DNA from: Deltaproteobacteria bacterium
Lineage (GTDB): Bacteria; Desulfobacterota; DAOWOC01
Length of the DNA stretch: 6,320 nt
Assembly: GCA_030642225.1 (NCBI GenBank)
Contig: DAOWOC010000069.1
Span: 1 to 6,320 of the forward strand
Reading direction: 5' to 3'
The notes beneath the pieces are model-generated. The model was not told the DNA's origin, did no database searches, and saw only the letters and a list, made by a program, of their open reading frames with translations. This document shows positions 1 to 5,070 of the stretch, piece after piece. The position numbers and the translations under genes are program-made. Positions within the stretch are counted from its first letter, which is position 1. Every line of letters starts with the position of its first letter.

Positions 1-173
1 ATTGGCCTGCATTCTTTCATTATTTCAGGCCCGCCGGCCTTGTGAATGGCGCCGTCAACACCGCCTCCTCCTCTTAAACCGCTGTTTGCAGCATTAACTA
101 TTGCATCTGTAGCCTCTTTGGTAAGATCACCCATAGATAAGGCCAGTATCGTGTTTTTGATAAGTTTTTCCAT
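1..173 (-). CDS. Macro-domain (ADP-ribose-binding) protein, N-terminal part
   Basis: The minus strand reads from ATG at 173 and runs off the left edge after 57 codons, so only the N-terminal third or so of a roughly 170-180-residue macro domain is seen. Diagnostic features are the Gly-Asp-Leu-Thr turn (residues 15-18), the Asn-Ala-Ala-Asn motif (27-30), and the glycine-rich [14 protein letters not shown] loop (35-48), which together form the ADP-ribose pocket of the YmdB / Appr-1''-p-processing type. Such proteins hydrolyse O-acetyl-ADP-ribose or remove ADP-ribose from proteins or nucleic acids in the cytoplasm. The Asn and Gly-Gly-Gly-Val-Asp residues associated with catalysis in the MacroD-type class are all present. 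An AGGA Shine-Dalgarno lies 7 nt before the ATG (minus-strand bases 184-181), supporting this start. The substrate cannot be decided from this fragment. No partner gene (such as an ADP-ribosyltransferase toxin) is visible on this side. Confidence 0.9.
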   Translation of the reverse strand, partial: MEKLIKNTILALSMGDLTKEATDAIVNAANSGLRGGGGVDGAIHKAGGPEIMKECRP

Positions 174-292
174 AATTTTATCCTGCTTTATGGGTATGTA
201 CTGTTGACATTGTTGAAACCTCTGTAATTATGAAAAATAAAAGATCAATTGTAAGGTGATTATTTTTATTAATTCAAAACCAAGAGGTTACA

Positions 293-500
293 ATGGACAT
301 CAGGTTATCAAAGAATCCACAATTTAACAAGTATTATACAAAACGTTGTAAATGCTTAAAGCCTAAAGGAGTGCAGCCACAGGTCATTGACGCATACGTA
401 AAAGCCTTAAAACGTATTGGAAACTATTTTGATAGCTAAATGGATAATCTTAGCAAGGATCAATTACTTGATTATTTTCATGAGCTTTTAGACTCTCATT
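293..500 (+). pseudogene. Tyrosine recombinase (IS91-associated integrase) N-terminal remnant
   Basis: From ATG 293 the frame encodes 48 residues starting MDIRLSKNPQFNKYY, stops at TAA 437-439, then continues in the same frame from ATG 440 with MDNLSKDQLLDYFHELLDSH. Read through, the two pieces form one continuous N-terminal SAM-like (core-binding) domain of a phage-type integrase, the kind carried beside IS91-like transposases. In the relatives I recall, the residue at the stop is Gln, so a CAA-to-TAA nonsense change is the simplest explanation. Similarity ends after Ser-His at about 500; the following residues (Leu-Phe-Phe-Phe...) do not fit the family. The whole catalytic domain with its Arg-His-Arg-Tyr residues is missing. 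The piece is therefore a dead fragment, not two small genes. Family assignment rests on recalled sequence similarity. Confidence 0.75.
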
Positions 501-512
501 TATTTTTTTTCA

Positions 513-613
513 TTGATATCTGCGTTTATCAACACCGCCATTTGGAACAACAACATGTATGTGAGGGTGGAAATCGAGCCTTCTGCTATGCGTGTGCAAA
601 ATTATCTTTAATT
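513..613 (-). pseudogene. IS91-family (Y2) transposase internal fragment
   Basis: The minus strand reads I-I-L-H-T-H-S-R-R-L-D-F-H-P-H-I-H-V-V-V followed by P-N-G-G-V-D-K-R-R-Y-Q, then a TGA at 512-510. The His-Pro-His-Ile-His (HUH-like) motif followed by Val-Val-Val-Pro-x-Gly-Gly is typical of the catalytic core of IS91-type rolling-circle transposases. Only about 30 residues are recognisable. There is no start, no zinc-binding N-terminus and no downstream tyrosine pair, so it is a relic. It lies antisense and directly adjacent to the integrase remnant. In intact elements as I know them the integrase and transposase genes read the same way, so an inversion or deletion has joined the two pieces. 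The left boundary is set by the stop codon. The right boundary is approximate, where the reading becomes AT-rich and featureless. Confidence 0.75.
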
Positions 614-622
614 TTATTTTGA

Positions 623-800
623 TTAGGGTATAATAAAAATATGATAAATTATTCTGTCCCCAAATAATATTCCTATTATCAGACAAAAATAGATTTATAG
701 AATTGCAATTATTCTGTATTTTATTTTAATTTTCACATTGAAAAATTTCAGTTTTTTTATTTTCCCCTTCTTATCTTCCCACTTTTTTCATATAGTTTGA
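623..800. other. AT-rich intergenic tract, no gene seen
   Basis: This stretch between the transposase scrap and the kinase leader is strongly AT-rich and contains no convincing reading frame on either strand. A perfect TATAAT occurs at 629-634 on the plus strand, but the best -35 upstream (TTTAAT, 607-612) is poor and the site lies more than 250 nt from the next start codon. An 11-bp direct repeat is listed separately. It may include the decayed end of the mobile element, but no terminal sequence can be recognised. Confidence 0.4.
647..717. repeat. 11-bp direct repeat, 60-bp period
   Basis: The word AATTATTCTGT occurs at 647-657 and again at 707-717, exactly 60 bp apart. In such AT-rich sequence this could be chance. 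It could also be a residue of an ancient small duplication or element end next to the IS91 debris. Confidence 0.3.
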
Positions 801-801
801 G

Positions 802-817
802 GGGTATATTTTTTGCT
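802..817 (+). promoter_or_regulatory. Possible sigma-54 promoter for the histidine kinase
   Basis: The sequence GGGTAT, five bases, TTGCT keeps the invariant GG and GC exactly 10 nt apart (803-804 and 815-816) and matches the TTGCT half of the -24/-12 consensus perfectly. The TGGCAC half is only partly matched. A start site near 828 would give a leader of about 60 nt to the kinase ATG. No upstream activator site was recognised. A sigma-70 -10 alternative (TATATT, 805-810) overlaps it without a good -35. Confidence 0.3.
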
Positions 818-874
818 TTCAAGTATTGTCAGAACGTCCGACTGATTCAAAGCTAAATGTCAAATAGGATATGC

Positions 875-880
875 GGAGGA
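875..880 (+). promoter_or_regulatory. Ribosome binding site fixing the kinase start
   Basis: GGAGGA lies 6 nt before ATG 887. The in-frame ATG at 857, ten codons earlier, has no Shine-Dalgarno, so 887 is the preferred start. Confidence 0.8.
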
Positions 881-886
881 TATCTC

Positions 887-2017
887 ATGGTTAATAAAAA
901 TTTAAGCATTGTGACAAAGAAAGGCGAATATTCTTCCGATCTGGCATTTTACAGGTTTATCATCGACAGCATTCCTACCGGGATTATTACGGTCACCGCT
1001 GATAGAAAAATTACCGGTTTTAATCCATGGGCTGAAAAATTAACAGGGTATTCTTTAGAAGAGGCGCTGGGGCAATCTTGCGGGACAATACTCAAAGGCG
1101 CCATGTGTCATGATAATTGTCCATTACTGACAGTTCTCAGTGGTCACAAGCCTGTCTCCCTTGCAACTTCAAGTATTGTAAATAAGTGGGGCGAGACTAT
1201 TCCGATCAGGATAAGTACGGCAGGTTTATTTGATGATAAAGGGGCTCTCATCGGGGGTGTAGAGGCATTTCAGGATATTTCGCTTTTAAAAACATTAGAG
1301 CGGGAAAAGGAGAATATTATCTCCATGGTCGCCCATGACATGAAGTCTTCTCTTACCATTATCGGAGGATTTGCCCTTCGACTTTTAAAAAAAGGAAGGC
1401 AAGTTGATGAAAAAAAAGTGAAGAAATATCTTGGCATTATCAAAGATGAATCAGGCAAGCTTGAATCCCTGGTCAATGATTTTTTGGAATTTTCCAGGTT
1501 ACAGACAGGAAAATTGAAATTAAACTTCAGCGCCACCTCTCTTGATAAAGAATTGATGGAGCTTATGGATTCTTATCAGCTGAAAGCATCACAATCGGGG
1601 ATCAAAATAGTATTGCAGAATGAGAAGGAACTGCCCATTATCGAGGCTGATGCCCGCCAGCTACGCAGGGTTTTCACAAATCTTCTGGACAATGCTATCA
1701 AATTCTCAAAGGGAAAGGGAACAATCACCATATCAACTAATGAAACTACCGAGGAGGTGATTATCAAGATGAGAGACGAAGGGATTGGCATAAAATATGA
1801 TCAACTAGAATATATCTTTGATACCTTTCATCAGGGCCAGACGGGAAAAGAAACAAAAGGTTTTGGCTTGGGATTGGCAGCAGTAAAGACCATTATGGAA
1901 GGCCATGGCGGAAAAGTTTTTGTGGAGAGTCAATTGGGCAGGGGGTCGGTTTTTACCTTGATTTTACCTAAGATACAAAAGATAGATGATGGGGAAAAAA
2001 TACAAGCTCTTTGGTAA
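887..2017 (+). CDS. Soluble PAS-domain sensor histidine kinase
   Basis: A 376-residue cytoplasmic sensor kinase that should autophosphorylate on histidine and pass phosphate to an unidentified response regulator. Residues about 20-132 form a PAS domain (SIPTGIITVTADRKITGFNP, later the Gly-Tyr-Ser turn at 54-56). HisKA follows with the H-box MVAHDMKSSL and phospho-acceptor His150. The ATPase domain has the N-box around 261-273 (Asn265, Asn269), the G1 box DEGIGI (297-302) and the G2 box GFGLGL (325-330), so all catalytic boxes are intact. No transmembrane helix or signal peptide is seen, so the signal is probably intracellular. The PAS domain carries Cys65, Cys74 and Cys78 (C-H-D-N-C-P), a cysteine pattern I associate with PAS domains of deltaproteobacterial regulators; a redox or metal role is inference. 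It has no adjacent response regulator and stands alone, converging on the methyltransferase gene with 55 bp between stops. The start is set by GGAGGA at 875-880. Confidence 0.93.
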   Translation: MVNKNLSIVTKKGEYSSDLAFYRFIIDSIPTGIITVTADRKITGFNPWAEKLTGYSLEEALGQSCGTILKGAMCHDNCPLLTVLSGHKPVSLATSSIVNKWGETIPIRISTAGLFDDKGALIGGVEAFQDISLLKTLEREKENIISMVAHDMKSSLTIIGGFALRLLKKGRQVDEKKVKKYLGIIKDESGKLESLVNDFLEFSRLQTGKLKLNFSATSLDKELMELMDSYQLKASQSGIKIVLQNEKELPIIEADARQLRRVFTNLLDNAIKFSKGKGTITISTNETTEEVIIKMRDEGIGIKYDQLEYIFDTFHQGQTGKETKGFGLGLAAVKTIMEGHGGKVFVESQLGRGSVFTLILPKIQKIDDGEKIQALW

Positions 2018-2072
2018 GGATTCTCCCTGAACATAAATATTAAAGTCGTGGCTATTTGAAAGAACATTAAAT

Positions 2073-2930
2073 TCATGATTTTTTGGCATATATCATACCA
2101 TATTCCCACAGTCCTTTTTTTATGGCCTTATATTGATAAAATGCGCCCCATACATTGCCTGTCTGAACTTTATTTCTTATCCTGATAAATTCGGCTATTT
2201 TTCCAAAAATAATGGCTGGAAATGAATAGCGATACAGCCTGGTGATTGAAGGCATGGCATTTTCTGTAATATCACGGTATGAGATATCTTCAAATCCAGC
2301 TTCTTTTAAATATTTTTTAAAGTTCCGGCTTGTCTCAAGAAAATTAACACTCCATCCCCTGAGCCAATTGTTTAAAGTCCTTTTATCCTTTGCATTATAA
2401 TTGTCATGAGATGCAAACCCGTCTGCAATAATTAGCCTGCCTCCACTCTTTAATAGCCGGTATGCCTCATTTATAAATTTTTTTTTGCTGTCTGCATGGC
2501 ATATGCTTTCTATTCCCCATATCACATCAAAAGAACGATCATTGAAACTGGTTTTTGAAAAATCCATTTCATGAAATTCAGTAAGGTCACTTAGACCATA
2601 ATTTGCGGCATTTGTCCGTGCGGATGCAACTTGTCCCGGCGCTATGGTTATACCTGTTACATGGCATCCTATGTTTTTTGCAAGGAACATTGCGCTTCCG
2701 CCAACACCGCATCCGGCATCAAGGACGCGGTCATTTTTTTTAATATGCGCTATCTGGGCAAGTATTTCGTTTTCTCTTATCAGGGATTCTGAAACACGTT
2801 GTATCGTCTCATCCCAGTACCCAAGGTGCACTGCGTGGCAGCGATCTAAACGCCAGATTAATTTATAATCAATCTCACAACTTTCATAATATTGTATAAT
2901 ATCCTGTTTCTTAAACTTTTTGTTTTTCAT
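2073..2930 (-). CDS. Class I SAM-dependent methyltransferase
   Basis: A 285-residue cytoplasmic enzyme that transfers a methyl group from S-adenosylmethionine. The Rossmann fold starts near residue 66: motif I is VLDAGCGVGG (69-78), the acidic binding residue region lies around MDF (122-124), and FDVIWGIESICH (134-145) and the RLLKSGGRLIIADGF stretch (158-172) are motifs II and III of the UbiE/Methyltransf_11 type. The N-terminal YYESCEIDYKLIW (14-26) and His-Leu-Gly-Tyr-Trp (35-39) segments resemble tocopherol/sterol/small-molecule C- and N-methyltransferases (gamma-TMT-like), in which they help close the active site. The hydrophobic C-terminal part (about 225-260) may bind a lipophilic substrate or touch the membrane. 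The acceptor is unknown and the neighbours do not reveal it. The ATG is preceded by AAGGA at 10 nt; a nearby upstream ATG (2935) is out of frame. A sigma-70 promoter lies upstream, and a small hairpin overlaps the ribosome binding site. Confidence 0.9.
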   Translation of the reverse strand: MKNKKFKKQDIIQYYESCEIDYKLIWRLDRCHAVHLGYWDETIQRVSESLIRENEILAQIAHIKKNDRVLDAGCGVGGSAMFLAKNIGCHVTGITIAPGQVASARTNAANYGLSDLTEFHEMDFSKTSFNDRSFDVIWGIESICHADSKKKFINEAYRLLKSGGRLIIADGFASHDNYNAKDKRTLNNWLRGWSVNFLETSRNFKKYLKEAGFEDISYRDITENAMPSITRLYRYSFPAIIFGKIAEFIRIRNKVQTGNVWGAFYQYKAIKKGLWEYGMIYAKKS

Positions 2931-2941
2931 CTCATGCCAAT

Positions 2942-2958
2942 CCTTAAAGATATTAAGG
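2942..2958 (-). promoter_or_regulatory. Inverted repeat overlapping the methyltransferase ribosome binding site
   Basis: CCTTAA, five bases, TTAAGG forms a 6-bp hairpin. On the minus strand its 3' arm contains the AAGGA Shine-Dalgarno of the methyltransferase, about 10 nt before the ATG. It lies within the predicted 5' leader. It could mask the ribosome site or act as an operator; the stem is short and AT-rich, so it may be incidental. Confidence 0.35.
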
Positions 2959-3003
2959 TTTAAACTTGTATATACAGCGCTTTTATAGTATGGAATTTCT
3001 GAC

Positions 3004-3032
3004 TCTATAAGGAGATTTTGTTAATAAGTCAA
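3004..3032 (-). promoter_or_regulatory. Sigma-70 promoter for the methyltransferase
   Basis: On the minus strand TTGACT (3032-3027) is followed after exactly 17 bp by TATAGA (3009-3004). Five of six -35 bases and four of six -10 bases match consensus, with ideal spacing. Initiation near 2997 would give a leader of about 66 nt that includes the hairpin at 2942-2958. Confidence 0.6.
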
Positions 3033-3045
3033 GAATCTCTTTTAT

Positions 3046-3076
3046 TTGAAAAAATAGATATTACCATATCTATAAT
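3046..3076 (+). promoter_or_regulatory. Candidate promoter for manC
   Basis: TTGAAA (3046-3051) and TATAAT (3071-3076) are separated by 19 bp, slightly long for sigma-70. The TATAAT lies in a tandem duplication of TATCTATAA (3067-3075, 3076-3084), which creates a second TATAAT at 3080-3085. Initiation around 3083-3092 would leave roughly 50-58 nt before the preferred manC ATG and would make the upstream in-frame extension untranslated. Confidence 0.4.
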
Positions 3077-3124
3077 ATCTATAATAGAATCAATTGCAAT
3101 TATCTCAGGAAGATTAAAAAGTAC

Positions 3125-3130
3125 AGGAGG
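3125..3130 (+). promoter_or_regulatory. Ribosome binding site fixing the manC start
   Basis: AGGAGG is a full-strength Shine-Dalgarno 10 nt before ATG 3141. That ATG begins the canonical family N-terminus (Ile-Ile-Leu-Ala-Gly-Gly). It favours 3141 over the upstream in-frame TTG at 3018. Confidence 0.75.
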
Positions 3131-3140
3131 CAAGCTGAAT

Positions 3141-4553
3141 ATGGAAATTTATGCAATTATCCTGGCAGGAGGGATGGGATCCCGTCTTTGGCCACTCTCA
3201 AGGGAATTATATCCTAAACAGCTTCTAAAATTGATTGGTGATGATTCATTGATCCAGGAGACGGTAAAACGTTTAAATCCTCTTGTCCCTGATGAAAATA
3301 TAAGGGTGGTTTGCGGCCGGGAACACTATTTTGAGATATTAAGGCATCTTGAGGCTATTGGGTTTAATAACGGGAAAGAAAACAGCCATATTATTACTGA
3401 ACCAATAGGCCGTAATACTGCCCCTGCAATTGCCCTTGCATTAAGAGAGCTTGCTGATATGGAGGATGACTGCCTGATTCTTGTGCTGCCGGCAGATCAT
3501 ATTATTAAAGATATTGATGCCTTTCAGGATTCCATTAAAAAGGCAGCCGCCATGGCAATCCGTGATTATATTGTAACCTTTGGCATAAACCCCGGGTTTC
3601 CTGAGACAGGATACGGTTATATACAGAGCGATACCCCTGTTGAAGGGACTGTTGGTTACAAGGTAAAACGTTTTGTGGAAAAGCCTGATTTTGAGACTGC
3701 GCAGGCTTATATCAGCTCTGGAGATTATTTTTGGAACAGTGGTATTTTTCTTTTCAAGGCATCAATCATGCTTAAAGAAATGGAAACCCATATGCCTGAT
3801 CTTATAAGCGGGCTTGAGGAATGTCATAAAAAGGGCACTCCTGTTAAAAAGGAATTATATGCAAAGCTTCCATCTATTTCCATTGATTACGGTATTATGG
3901 AAAAAACAGACAGGGCATCTGTACTGCCCGCAACCTTTTCCTGGAGTGATATAGGATCATGGCAGGCCCTTTATGATCTGTTGCCTGTGGATAAAGATAA
4001 AAATGTTGTCTCCGGATACGTAAAAACCATTGATACAAAAGGTTCTTTAATCCGCGCTGATAAGCGTCTTGTTACGACTATCGGACTTTCGGATATGGTT
4101 GTGGTGGAAACCCCCGATGCATTGCTTATCTCTACCATGGAGAGGTCCCAGGAAGTAAAGGATATAGTGTCTGAGCTTAAAACAAGTGGTTCAGAGGAGT
4201 ACAGGACACATGTAAGAGTGTATCGTCCATGGGGGACATATACTGTTCTTGAGCAGGGGCCTGGATTTCAGATTAAACGCATAGAGGTTTATCCCGGTGC
4301 AAAGCTTTCACTTCAGATGCATTTTCACCGCAGTGAACACTGGGTTGTGGTTTCAGGTACTGCCCGTATTATAAATGATGACAAGGAATTGTTTCTTGCG
4401 GAAAATCAGTCGACCTATATTCCCAAGGCAAAGAACCACAGGCTTGAAAATCCAGGCAAAATATTGCTTCAAATTATAGAGGTTCAAATAGGCAGTTATC
4501 TTGGTGAAGATGATATAGTACGTTTTGATGATGAATTCGGAAGGGTTGAGTAA
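3141..4553 (+). CDS. manC: Mannose-1-phosphate guanylyltransferase / mannose-6-phosphate isomerase
   Basis: A bifunctional type II enzyme of 470 residues, the usual length for the ManC/AlgA/CpsB family. It isomerises fructose-6-phosphate to mannose-6-phosphate and couples mannose-1-phosphate to GTP to give GDP-mannose, the cytoplasmic precursor of mannose, fucose, rhamnose and related sugars in LPS, capsule or exopolysaccharide. The N-terminal nucleotidyltransferase domain shows LAGGMGSRLWPLSRELYPKQ (8-27), EPIGRNTAPA (87-96), LPADHII (116-122), FVEKP (178-182) and WNSGIF (198-203), all intact. The C-terminal cupin isomerase domain begins at RPWG (362-365) and has the metal-binding QMHFHRSEHW (392-401); a Phe sits between the two histidines where His is common. 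The start is chosen by AGGAGG and by the family N-terminus. An open in-frame extension runs back to TTG 3018 but looks untranslated. It has no polysaccharide genes beside it here, diverges from the methyltransferase, and ends 29 bp from the convergent GNAT stop. A phosphomannomutase is needed elsewhere for the intermediate step. Confidence 0.95.
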   Translation: MEIYAIILAGGMGSRLWPLSRELYPKQLLKLIGDDSLIQETVKRLNPLVPDENIRVVCGREHYFEILRHLEAIGFNNGKENSHIITEPIGRNTAPAIALALRELADMEDDCLILVLPADHIIKDIDAFQDSIKKAAAMAIRDYIVTFGINPGFPETGYGYIQSDTPVEGTVGYKVKRFVEKPDFETAQAYISSGDYFWNSGIFLFKASIMLKEMETHMPDLISGLEECHKKGTPVKKELYAKLPSISIDYGIMEKTDRASVLPATFSWSDIGSWQALYDLLPVDKDKNVVSGYVKTIDTKGSLIRADKRLVTTIGLSDMVVVETPDALLISTMERSQEVKDIVSELKTSGSEEYRTHVRVYRPWGTYTVLEQGPGFQIKRIEVYPGAKLSLQMHFHRSEHWVVVSGTARIINDDKELFLAENQSTYIPKAKNHRLENPGKILLQIIEVQIGSYLGEDDIVRFDDEFGRVE

Positions 4554-4582
4554 TTTATTTGTTTTTTGGAATTTTAATGGTT

Positions 4583-5023
4583 TTATATTAGCATGGCCTC
4601 CATGATAACATGTTTGAGCCCTTTATAAATAAATAATGAGCCGACCTGCTTCCACCCAAGCCTTTTAAAAAAAGATATATTTTGTCTTTGAATCGTGGCA
4701 TAAAAATGCCTGCATTCTTTTTTTTTAGCAAGTTCCATTGCTGCTTTTACCAGCAGCATACCGCCACTTGTTCCCCTGTATTTTTTTTTCAAAGCAAGTC
4801 TTCCTCCAATCCATGAGCGTCCGCCTTTGGTCGGGAATATACGTACCGTGCCCGCAATATCTCCATTAATAATACATATCAGGTGTTGCGCAATATCATC
4901 ATATTTATCCCTGTCTGTTTCTTTAAACATCTTCTGTTCATTAATAAAGATTTCCCTGCGTATGGCAAAGGCCTCCTGCACTTCTTTTTCATTCAACGCC
5001 AGTTTAATTATTGGTTTATTCAT
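4583..5023 (-). CDS. GNAT N-acetyltransferase, MSMEG_0567/Sll0786 (nitrogen-starvation) family
   Basis: A 146-residue single-domain GNAT protein, expected to move an acetyl group from acetyl-CoA to an unknown amine in the cytoplasm. The N-terminal IRREIFINEQKMFKETDRDKYDD (21-43) is characteristic of the MSMEG_0567/Sll0786 family, more so than of GNATs in general. The beta4/alpha3 acetyl-CoA region is GRLALKKKYRGTSGGMLLV (74-92), with a loop that departs from the standard RxxGxG but agrees with my recollection of this family. The C-terminal QRQNISFFKRLGWKQVG (112-128) is the usual motif B. It follows the radical SAM gene on the same strand after 47 bp, in the order seen in cyanobacterial and mycobacterial Nit1C clusters, which is the main support for the family call. 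No good Shine-Dalgarno precedes the ATG, so translation may depend on the upstream gene. The family's acceptor is not established. Confidence 0.85.
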   Translation of the reverse strand: MNKPIIKLALNEKEVQEAFAIRREIFINEQKMFKETDRDKYDDIAQHLICIINGDIAGTVRIFPTKGGRSWIGGRLALKKKYRGTSGGMLLVKAAMELAKKKECRHFYATIQRQNISFFKRLGWKQVGSLFIYKGLKHVIMEAMLI

Positions 5024-5050
5024 AGAATTTTAAAATCAGATATTTAAAGC

Positions 5051-5067
5051 CAGTATTTTATATACTG
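5051..5067 (-). promoter_or_regulatory. Inverted repeat between radical SAM and GNAT genes
   Basis: CAGTAT, five bases, ATACTG gives a perfect 6-bp stem just after the radical SAM stop codon. The stem is AT-rich and is not followed by a T-run in the direction of transcription, so it is unlikely to be a strong terminator. It could be a processing or stabilising hairpin within the operon transcript, or an operator. Confidence 0.3.
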
Positions 5068-5070
5068 TTT

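Noticed and set aside
440..622. A 60-codon plus-strand frame as a separate small gene
   Set aside because: Its first 20 residues continue the integrase frame interrupted by TAA 437-439, and the rest is the antisense of a recognisable IS91 transposase fragment. No ribosome binding site precedes ATG 440.
857..886. Earlier in-frame ATG for the histidine kinase
   Set aside because: No Shine-Dalgarno lies before 857, while GGAGGA is ideally placed for ATG 887.
1270..1791. Two minus-strand frames (88 and 71 codons) inside the kinase gene
   Set aside because: They are antisense to the conserved HisKA and ATPase domains and show no recognisable protein features.
2644..2868. A 74-codon plus-strand frame inside the methyltransferase gene
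   Set aside because: It is antisense to the SAM-binding region, with no ribosome binding site or recognisable domain.
4554..4582. A shared terminator between manC and the GNAT gene
   Set aside because: The 29-bp convergent gap has T-runs but no stem that I can fold, so no terminator is called.
4707..4722. The word GCCTGCATTCTTT shared with positions 5-17
   Set aside because: Both copies encode Lys-Glu-Cys-Arg on the minus strand within unrelated proteins; the match looks like coincidence, not a repeat element.
4827..5033. A 68-codon plus-strand frame opposite the GNAT gene
   Set aside because: It is the reverse of a conserved acetyltransferase N-terminus; its hydrophobic, Ser-rich composition is what the antisense of that gene gives.
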